From: Branchiostoma floridae
Taxonomy: Eukaryota > Chordata > Leptocardii > Amphioxiformes > Branchiostomatidae
NCBI RefSeq assembly: GCF_000003815.2
Contig: NC_049987.1
Location: 16,195,390-16,259,389 of the forward strand
Length of the DNA: 64,000 nt
Direction of reading: 5' to 3'
A model generated the notes under the pieces. That model ran no database searches and was not told the origin of the DNA. It saw only the letters and a list, made by a program, of their open reading frames with translations. How positions within the stretch are numbered: the first letter of the stretch is position 1; each line of letters starts with the position of its first letter. Of the stretch, positions 57,335-64,000 are shown piece by piece. Made by a program: the position numbers and the translations under genes.

Positions 57335-60300
57335 ACTAAACAGATTTGATTAAAGCTTAATTGAAACAATGAAAATCTAAATTGCCAGTAAAAAAAGACA
57401 ACTATTAAAATAGTGAAAACCTTAAAAAAAGTTCGGCGACCTCATGCCTCCATGAAATATTTAGAGCTTTTGTAAATTTAAGGCAATTGACTAACTTCAC
57501 TTCACTTCACCTCACTTGACTAACACATTAACATAATTCATGCATGGTGTTGTTCATCATTGACTAACGTACACGTGTCACAATAATAATTTTCCTATCA
57601 TTAATCATAAAGAGGTTTTGCAATTTTTACATAAGTTATGCAAATAAGTTCCTCATTACCATATTTGGTATCTGCTTATATTCCACCTATCATAATTAAC
57701 ATGTGTTACATATTGAACTCCAGTCATTGAAAACAATGGAATTATACAATTTCCTCATTGAATATGCAAATTAAGTCCTCATTTGCATAATATGTATATC
57801 ATTATGAACGTCTTTGCGTAAGGTACCCGCATGCCTAATATGATGCCAATCCGTCAATCCTTTCTGCAGTTATCCTCTTTGGAATGTCTTGACAAAAACG
57901 CCCATGCAGTTTCGAAATTAAATGTTAGGGGACTGAAACTTGCCGCACTTTGTCATGACACTAAAAGCTATCTACCACCGAAATGTCAAGACCATATCAC
58001 ATCTGGGACAAGAGATACATTGAAAAAACTGCTATGATAGAATATTCTCATTAATTATGCAAAGGTACTCCTATTTTGCATAATTAGTATCTTATCTTGT
58101 ACAACATTGTCTAAGGTACATACATAACAAAAATCATGAAAATCTGTTGTTTCCTTCTTGACTTATCCTCTTCAGAAGTTATTGACAAAAATGCCCCTGC
58201 TATCCCCAAATTAGACGCTAGGGGGCCAGTTATAACTTATATCACTTTTTCATGAGCACAAGAGCTATCTTACACTCAAAAATTGTGACCATAGCGTGTT
58301 CAGAACACAAGATAGCAAAACCGGAAGTTGTGCTGCAGTACCAAGGGAGCCCAAAATCTAATCATTTCCAGCTTTCATCCACCAATCCACCAAGCCGTTC
58401 TTGAGTTATCTTGTTTACACACACACAGACACACAGACAGACAAACGCAGTAAAATATAACCTCCATGACATTTCATGGAGGTAATAAAAGCACCTTGCT
58501 GGCAGTTCCGTCCAGTCCATCCAGGTGAGCAGATGCATTTGTATCCGCCATTTCCGTTCACACAGCGTCCATGTTGGCATGGATTTTTGATGCATTCATT
58601 GATGTCTGATTGAAAAAAAAACGTCGAATTTTTTAGGTGGTTACTACCTATTTTGCTGCAGTCATTAAACGTTTCATGTCAATTGAAGAAGAACGAAGGA
58701 GCAAAGTTTGCATTGACGACGTCACATGTGAAAATTCCTAACATTAGTGACCTCACAGGAAAAAAAAAACTGACCTTGCTGACAGTTTTGTCCAGTCCAT
58801 CCAGGCGAGCAGGTACATTTGTATCTGCCATCTTGGTTCACACATCGTCCATGTAGACAGGGCATTCCAAAGCATTCATCGATGTCTGTGTGATAAATAT
58901 AAAAACATCTTGTCACGAAATCAAGCTAATTAAAGCATGATTGGAAGAATGGGAGTTCGAAGTGTGAGCAGAACAAGACAACTGCTAAAACATGAAAGTC
59001 AGCTTAGTTACATTCAAACATAGAACCCACCTTGCCGACAGTTCTGTCCAGTCCATCCAGCTGAGCAGGTACATTTGTATCCGCCATCTTGGTTTGCACA
59101 GCGCCCATGTAGACATGGCCTTGCAGTGCATTCATTTATGTCTGTGTGAATAAGAAACTTATTGTCGCTAAATCAAGCTAATTAAAGCCTGATTGGAAGA
59201 AGGGGAGTTCAAAGTCTGAGCAGCCTGTGTTATAAAGATTAAAAAAATGTTGTTACGAAATCAAGCTAATGAAAGCATGATTGGAAGAACAGTGAGCAGA
59301 GAAGACTTATACTAAATCATAACATCAACTTCGAAACGTTCAAAAATAGAACACACCTTGCTGACAGTTCTCTCCAGTCCATCCGGGTGAGCAGATACAT
59401 TTGTAACCGCCAGCTTTGTTCTCACAGCGTCCATACCGGCATGGCTTTTCAATGCATTCATTGATGTCTGTGTGGTAAAAATGAAGCATATTGTCACGTC
59501 ATCAAGCTAATGAAAGCATGATTGGAAGAAGTGTAAGCGGAACAAGACAAACGATAACTCATAAAATCAACTTCGAAACGTTCAAAAATAGAACACACCT
59601 TGATGACAGTTCTGCCCAGTCCATCCAGGTGAGCAGATACATTTGTAACCGCCAGCTTTGTTCTCACAGCGTCCATACCGGCATGGCTTTTTGATGCATT
59701 CATTGATGTCTGTGCGTTCATAAAAACATGTACTGTCACAAATTAGCCTAATCAAAGCATGATTGATAAAGATGTTTGAATACTGGGGAACAGAGAATAG
59801 AAGAAAACTAAGTAGAATATGTTCAGAAACTACCTTTAAAAGTTTTGACTAAAATACTTCGCAAGAAGACTTCTTCTTGCGAAGTTCTTTTTGACCTTGT
59901 TGACAGTTCTGTCCAGTCCATCCAGATGAGCAGGTGCATTCATATCCGCCGTCTTGGTTCGCACAGCTTCCATGTCGGTATGGCGTTTTGATGCATTCAT
60001 TGATGTCTGTTTGATGTAGGAAAACAATGTATATTGTACCAAATGAAGTTGATTTAAGTTTGATTGAAAGCAGGAAGTCTTGATTACCGGTTGTAACCGG
60101 GAGCGACAGTTTAAGGGAGTTCGAGAAGAACTTTCAAAATATTTGACCTCACCTTGCTGACAGTTCTGTCCAGTCCATCCAGGTGAGCAGGTACATTTGT
60201 AACCGCCATCTCGGTTCACACATCGTCCACGCAGACATGGGCTTCCAATGCATTCATTGATATCTGTGCGTTCATGGAATCATATACTGTCAACAAAATA

Positions 60301-63300
60301 ACCGAACCAAAGTATATTTGATAAAGATGTTTAAAGACTGGGGAACAGAGAATAGAAAAGACTAAGAAGAACATGTTTAAAAAAAACTACCTTCAAAACA
60401 TCTTAATTGAGATACTTCACAAGAAGAAGTCACCTTGTTGACAGTTCTGTCCAGTCCATCCAGGTGAGCAGGTACATTTATATCCGCCGTCTTGGTTAGC
60501 ATAGCTTCCATGTCGGCATGGCTTTCCAATGCATTCATCCTTGTCTGTTGATCAAGGAAAACATATTGTTAAAAAGCATGACTAGAAGCAATAGGAAAAA
60601 CTAAGAAGTATATGTCCAAAAACGTCCTTCAAAACAGCTCCTTGTTCTTGCCCACATGGCATTTTAATGCATTTATTGATGTCTGTGCGATCATGGAAAC
60701 AGACATCAATGAATGCATTGGAAGCCCATGCAAACATGGACAATGTGTGAACCAAGATGGCGGATACAAACTGAATGTCACTAAGTAATCCTAAGCAAAG
60801 ATTGGTAAAAGGAAAGTATGAAGACTTCCTTGATCAATACTTCGGAAAACATCCTTGAAAACAACTTGAAATACTTGAAATAAAAGACAGGCTCACCTTG
60901 CAGACATTTCTGTCCAGTCCATCCAGGTGAGCAACTGCATTTGTATCCTCCATCGATGTTCACACAGCGTCCATGTTCGCATGGTTTTTCATTGCATTCA
61001 TTGATGTCTTTATGAATTAGAAAGATGTTTTGTCAATGAATAAACGTTATTGAAGTGTGGTATACGATGCCATGAGAAAGTTTGAAGACATGATACTGGG
61101 ATGTAAAGCTATTTAAACTCGTAGATCTTTAAAAAGAAAACTGACCTTGCTGACAGTTTCGTCCAGTCCATCCAGGTGAGCAGGTACATTTGTAGCCGCC
61201 ATCTTTGTTTACACAGCTTCCATGTTGACATGGTTCACTGGCACATTCATTTATGTCTAAGTGACAAAAGAAAAAAAGAAGTTTTAAGTATTCTTAAAAT
61301 ACCTCTTCACGTATGAGGTGCGTATTAAATTTATTTGTGGTTTAGTTAAAGTTTACAACGAAGACGTTTTCTTGTAGCCTGGGTGTCATGCTCCGTTGCA
61401 GTGAAGCTAACAAGCAAAAGGATTGAGAAAGTGAACATATTGAGTAAGGTTTATTAATTAGCCTGCGGTGATTATGGATGATGGTGGGATAAGATTAAGC
61501 TTCATGGCTTAATTTGAAAAAAATTACATTGAAAATAATGTGAAGTCGTGTCCCAAGCAGTGCCCGACTGTAAAGGTCTGTGCCCGGAAGCGCTATCAAT
61601 CACTATGATTGTGACGGGACAGTGATGATTAATTATTTACATTAATTATTTATGTTTCCAAATAAGGCTTGATTTTGCAAGATTTTGTGAGAGTTTCTTT
61701 CGAGAGTTGGAAAAAGTTTGGTACTAGTAGTTTGGCGGACCTTTTGTGTGCCAGGTGTCCAGAGGAACTGATTGAGAGAATTGAGATAACATATGCAGTT
61801 ATTTGTTTGCTTACAGCCCTGCTGTACTGTATAGTAACTTTTATTTCTCCCCCAGCGTGTCCCCAAACGTGCTTTTGCCCCAGGCACGGTTCTGGATACA
61901 CGTGGACTATCCAGGACTGTGACTGGGCACGGTTCTGGATAAGGCCTCTTTTATCCAGAACCGTGCCTAATGGTTAAATGTACAGTCTTGGATATATATA
62001 TATATATATCATTGCTGTAGAAATTCGTACTAAAGGTGGACTCTCACTGCACTTGGGGCCCGGTGCGACACTGCGGTGGTTGTAGATGACTCAACGAATG
62101 TCAGAGATTGAATAAAACGAATTTTCTTCCGTTTAGTGTAGTTTTTTTGTCTTTTAAGTCATATTTTACGTATTACGCAATATCTAAATTATAAAAAATA
62201 GCCAAAAAATATAAAACAGTGCCGCAGTGAACGAGCAACGCAGTGCCGCACAGGTACCCCAAACGCAGTGCTGCACAAGTGCAACTCTAAGTCTGTAAAT
62301 GATCCAACGCAAGCGTGAAATGTATTTTACTGGGCGAGAATTACACTGATTCTTCCTCATCCCAGCGCCCCGAAAAAAAGATGGCGGGGATGCAGAAAAA
62401 AAGCACTCCTCCACTAAAGTCACTAAGCTCCGCCCCAAAGCACAGTATCGGATAAGGCCCCTTGTGTGTCCAGAACTGTGTCCAGAACCGTGCCTTTGCA
62501 CCCTTTTAAGGTCAACGTTTGTGTGTTTGAGAGAGAAGGAGAGAGAGAGAGAGAGAGATTTAAGATACTACAAATCAAGATAATCATACTTACCATCAAT
62601 ACTGGTTCTGGTAGAGCTGGTAAGGACATCAGGTCTAGGTCCTATAACATTGAATATAACTGTTTAGTGTGTAGTGTGTAGTCTGTATGTGAGAAATCAG
62701 ACATTATCCACGAGCTAATATGACGTTCAAGTTAAAAGTACCACCATTTCAATGTACATGTCGTACAAGCTTTTCATGATTGTGTAACAGTAACTATACA
62801 TATGTCCCTATATGCATTTCCAATTAGTGACAAATGAATATACTTACATTCTAGCGAAGCCGGTTCAGAACGGCAGCTTCTTTAACATTGTAAATATATC
62901 AATAACGTTAAGTAAGTACATGCTAAATATCAAGACAAGTAGACAAAACATACCGTCAGTGCTGTGTAGAACAGAGTGCGGTGCACTAGCAGAGCGGGCG
63001 ATGAAAACTGGCATGGTAACCATCAACGTAGTCCGGTTTCTGGAGCCTTGGATATGTTTGGGCTGAAGAAAAACGTAATTTTCTAGCTTGAAGTGTCCGA
63101 AAGAACCTTGTCCCAAACTTGACGTGACTGAGTCTATACCCCTATATCTCCTTTCGTGAATGATGTTCCAAAACAAATGCAGTTGAAATCACCAAAAAGG
63201 TATAAAATTGACGTTGGTTGTGATGAAATAACGCAAGTAATACTTGTAAATGATGCATGATTTCACACCTTACCATTTCAATGCCGTGCTCCTGTGCGTT

Positions 63301-63395
63301 GTGGTACATCCCTGCGAGAAATGCTGCACCAGTCATTAGTCCTACCAGGACAACAGTGGCGATGAGGCAGAAACACCGCCGGATAGAACAAGAGC
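53428..63395 (-). CDS. type II membrane protein with 11 EGF domains and a C-type lectin domain (5' end missing)
   Basis: Seventeen exons join in matching phase from 63395 down to the stop at 53428. Order: a transmembrane helix exon (63395-63274, [20 protein letters not shown]), a stalk (63062-62954 and 62641-62594), eleven 111-bp EGF exons, then a C-type lectin domain over 56623-56450, 54700-54543 and 53484-53428. Each EGF carries the calcium-binding start D-I-N-E-C and six Cys. The lectin part has [14 protein letters not shown] (QPD, the galactose-type motif) and the terminal WADLNC..PYICE. No signal peptide is seen and the hydrophobic helix comes first, so a type II receptor on the cell surface is likely. 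The first coding exon lies beyond 63395. The ligand is unknown, and galactose binding is an inference from QPD. Confidence 0.82.
54036..54415 (+). mobile_element. tRNA-derived SINE, long copy
   Basis: The head has A-box-like GTGCGGCTTAACGGTAG and B-box-like GGTTCGACTTC, as in tRNA-derived SINEs. The body contains ACACCTTTAGCACGTAAAGG. The two - strand fragments at 20924 and 40105 share its head. It lies in a lectin-gene intron. Confidence 0.6.
54543..54700 (-). CDS. lectin gene: C-type lectin exon 2
   Basis: 158 nt, acceptor TTGCAG, donor GTGTGA. Encodes [18 protein letters not shown], then [10 protein letters not shown] and [10 protein letters not shown], the core with the QPD sugar-binding motif. 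Confidence 0.87.
55155..56158. repeat. inverted-repeat element in a lectin intron
   Basis: Local inverted words: AGGGTTAATGACCC at 55162 with GGGTCATTAACCCT near 55280, and ATTATCATATAGCC near 55298 with GGCTATATGATAAT near 56145. It looks like a composite of MITEs. Confidence 0.4.
56450..56623 (-). CDS. lectin gene: C-type lectin exon 1
   Basis: 174 nt, acceptor CTGTCAG, donor GTAAAT, phase 1-1. Encodes [16 protein letters not shown] and [16 protein letters not shown], the first half of a C-type lectin domain. Confidence 0.85.
56902..57016 (-). pseudogene. decayed EGF exon
   Basis: It aligns with the 111-bp EGF exons (DIKECIRNP.. [24 protein letters not shown]) but has a TGA where the third conserved Cys codon region begins, two extra codons after it, and no splice donor at its end. 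It lies between EGF exon 11 and the lectin exons and is probably not spliced in. Confidence 0.75.
57172..57282 (-). CDS. lectin gene: EGF exon 11
   Basis: 111 nt, phase 1-1, donor [21 protein letters not shown], then [13 protein letters not shown]. It is the last intact EGF before the lectin domain. Confidence 0.85.
57298..57331. repeat. (TA)n microsatellite
   Basis: About 34 bp of alternating TA in the intron just upstream of EGF exon 11. Confidence 0.95.
57601..58490 (-). repeat. hairpin/GT-family interspersed repeat, inverted copy
   Basis: Read on the - strand it starts with the hairpin TTACCTCCATGAAATGTCA, then a GT-rich run, AACTCAAGAACGG, and two blocks with CTAATTATGCAAA-like words. 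It fills most of the intron between EGF exons 10 and 11. Confidence 0.7.
58495..58605 (-). CDS. lectin gene: EGF exon 10
   Basis: 111 nt, phase 1-1. Its donor GTGCTT sits only a few bases from the end of an inserted repeat (57601-58490), so part of the donor context comes from that junction. Confidence 0.82.
58775..58885 (-). CDS. lectin gene: EGF exon 9
   Basis: 111 nt, phase 1-1, donor [21 protein letters not shown], then [16 protein letters not shown]. Confidence 0.85.
59031..59141 (-). CDS. lectin gene: EGF exon 8
   Basis: 111 nt, phase 1-1, donor [21 protein letters not shown]; all six Cys present. Confidence 0.84.
59357..59467 (-). CDS. lectin gene: EGF exon 7
   Basis: 111 nt, phase 1-1, donor GTGTGT. 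Recent duplicate partner of EGF exon 6 (same ENKAGGYKC core). Confidence 0.83.
59599..59709 (-). CDS. lectin gene: EGF exon 6
   Basis: 111 nt, phase 1-1, donor GTGTGT. Nearly identical to EGF exon 7, including flanking intron sequence, 242 bp apart. Confidence 0.83.
59896..60006 (-). CDS. lectin gene: EGF exon 5
   Basis: 111 nt, phase 1-1. Its donor is the weaker GTCAAA, so this exon may be skipped at times. Skipping keeps the frame. Confidence 0.78.
60153..60263 (-). CDS. lectin gene: EGF exon 4
   Basis: 111 nt, phase 1-1, donor [21 protein letters not shown], then [16 protein letters not shown]. Confidence 0.85.
60434..60544 (-). CDS. lectin gene: EGF exon 3
   Basis: 111 nt, phase 1-1. 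It begins DKDEC rather than DINEC; all six Cys present. Confidence 0.83.
60640..60682 (-). pseudogene. internally deleted EGF exon remnant
   Basis: It retains the 5' end of an EGF exon (acceptor, ACATCAATAAATGCATT) and the donor-side CTTGTT, with about 68 bp of the middle missing. Confidence 0.6.
60703..60780 (+). pseudogene. inverted EGF exon fragment
   Basis: On the + strand, opposite to the gene, a CAG acceptor is followed by [20 protein letters not shown]-type coding that breaks off after GGYK. It is back to back with the remnant at 60640-60682, forming a head-to-head inverted pair. Confidence 0.8.
60897..61007 (-). CDS. lectin gene: EGF exon 2
   Basis: 111 nt, phase 1-1, donor [21 protein letters not shown] with [16 protein letters not shown]; all six Cys present. 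Confidence 0.85.
61146..61256 (-). CDS. lectin gene: EGF exon 1
   Basis: 111 nt, phase 1-1. [15 protein letters not shown], then [16 protein letters not shown]: a complete six-Cys calcium-binding EGF. Confidence 0.85.
61882..61968. repeat. palindrome with GGCACGGTTCTGGATA ends
   Basis: AGGCACGGTTCTGGATA at the left is inverted at the right (TATCCAGAACCGTGCCT), with a third direct copy of GCACGGTTCTGGATA at about 61927. The word TCCAGAACCGTGCC recurs near 62482, so a larger element may span 61.88-62.5 kb. Confidence 0.65.
62531..62558 (+). repeat. GA microsatellite
   Basis: A short run of GA repeats with one AAGGA interruption. Confidence 0.9.
62594..62641 (-). CDS. lectin gene: stalk exon 2
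   Basis: 48 nt, acceptor TTATAG, donor GTAAGT, phase 1 to phase 1 like the EGF exons. Encodes [15 protein letters not shown]. Confidence 0.65.
62954..63062 (-). CDS. lectin gene: stalk exon 1
   Basis: 109 nt with an acceptor TTCTTCAG and a donor GTATG. Encodes [17 protein letters not shown] and on to HSTD, Ser/Thr-rich with one N-glycosylation sequon (NRT). Confidence 0.65.
63274..63395 (-). CDS. lectin gene: transmembrane exon
   Basis: Acceptor CACAG, donor GTAAGG. It encodes [19 protein letters not shown] and on through a ~22-residue hydrophobic helix with basic residues on its N side (type II orientation). Phase 1 in, phase 0 out. Confidence 0.75.
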
Positions 63396-64000
63396 CTGTG
63401 TAATCCAATACAATTCATATCAGTGAGGGTGTAAGAACAGGAATGACTTCTTTGACCACATCAACCAAGTAACGTTAGATGTTCATACAGGAGTCGAGTC
63501 AGGACAACATGCTCCTCTTCCTGTACACCAAAACTATCATAGATAAGGATGGCAACCTGAAGGCTAGATGCTGGTCAGTGAAACGGGAAACCGACGCGCA
63601 CAGATCAGTATCTGGCCCCAGACTCTCGGCACTCACTGGAACGCAAACTGGCATTGATAAAAATTCTCTTTCGCTGAAAAGTTTGCATCAATATCTCAAA
63701 CATACCCAAAACAGACGAACATTGATGTGCCCTGACCAAGTATAGCTACCAAAACTGGACCTCCAACAAAGCGCTAAAACCCTCGGACTAAGAAAACGTT
63801 CAAGTGCAACAATAAACTATCAGAAACAAGGTCAACATTACCATTTCATGTCAAAGAAATTTTGGAAGAGAATTCAGATCTCTCGAAACGTTAACATTGC
63901 CACTATTATATTATTGCACTATCTCTGTCAAATCTGGTACAACCTAAAGACAGACTTAGGAAAGGTATCAAGGCCAATGTAATCTACCAATTTGAAATCA
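63396..64000. other. upstream intron of the lectin gene and unassigned sequence
   Basis: An open + strand frame at 63479-63745 reads FLYTKTIIDKDGNLKARCW and similar text. It has some protein-like composition, but no motif I recognise and no start context. It may be a relic retroelement. The first exon of the lectin gene is not visible. Confidence 0.35.

Noticed and set aside
57172-61256. Regular spacing resembling a CRISPR array
   Set aside because: The repeated units are 111-bp coding exons with splice sites in a eukaryotic gene.
62841-62880. Possible extra stalk exon of the lectin gene (donor GTAAGT)
   Set aside because: Every frame either contains a stop or creates one at the junction with the next exon.

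Overview
This is a 64 kb window of a eukaryotic, metazoan nuclear genome. Genes are split by GT-AG introns, non-coding DNA dominates, AATAAA polyadenylation signals are present, and there are animal families (BTB-Kelch, EGF/C-type lectin, RFX and DBF4 domains), several retrotransposon clades, tRNA-derived SINEs and many palindromic MITEs. The repeat content and gene style fit a lancelet (Branchiostoma) best; that assignment is inferred. Five runs of N mark assembly gaps.

Layout. 0-2 kb: a possible last exon and 3' UTR of a + strand gene. 2.2-4.6 kb: an interspersed repeat split by a 5'-truncated CR1/jockey-type LINE. 5.2-8 kb: a HERO/R2-like retrotransposon with a restriction-like endonuclease, broken by one stop codon. 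8-9.3 kb: a 794-bp tandem duplication. 10.4-11.3 kb: the last exon of a - strand gene. 11.7-14.1 kb: nested and palindromic MITEs.

14.6-40.0 kb is the most interesting part. Two inverted ~1.05 kb repeats, each with TTAA at its outer edge, bracket 25.5 kb. Just inside both lie related subterminal repeats in mirrored orientation. Between them are three spliced genes: a six-exon - strand gene for an acidic protein of unknown family, a divergently transcribed four-exon + strand gene for a tnp2 (EnSpm/CACTA-type) transposase, and a two-exon - strand gene that appears to join an RFX-type winged helix to the N, M and C regions of DBF4, the activator of Cdc7 kinase. I propose, as inference, that this is one giant transposon carrying a replication-kinase activator. 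The transposase is broken by a 14-bp tandem duplication, so this copy should be inactive.

40-53 kb holds long-TIR MITEs, a complete single-coding-exon BTB-BACK-Kelch gene (44.9-46.8 kb), a triplicated repeat block and a TTAA-flanked MITE. 53.4-63.4 kb is one - strand gene for a type II membrane protein: a transmembrane helix, a stalk, eleven EGF exons of exactly 111 bp, and a three-exon C-type lectin domain with a QPD motif. The EGF array also contains a decayed exon and a locally inverted exon fragment, which shows ongoing exon turnover. The last 0.6 kb is unassigned.
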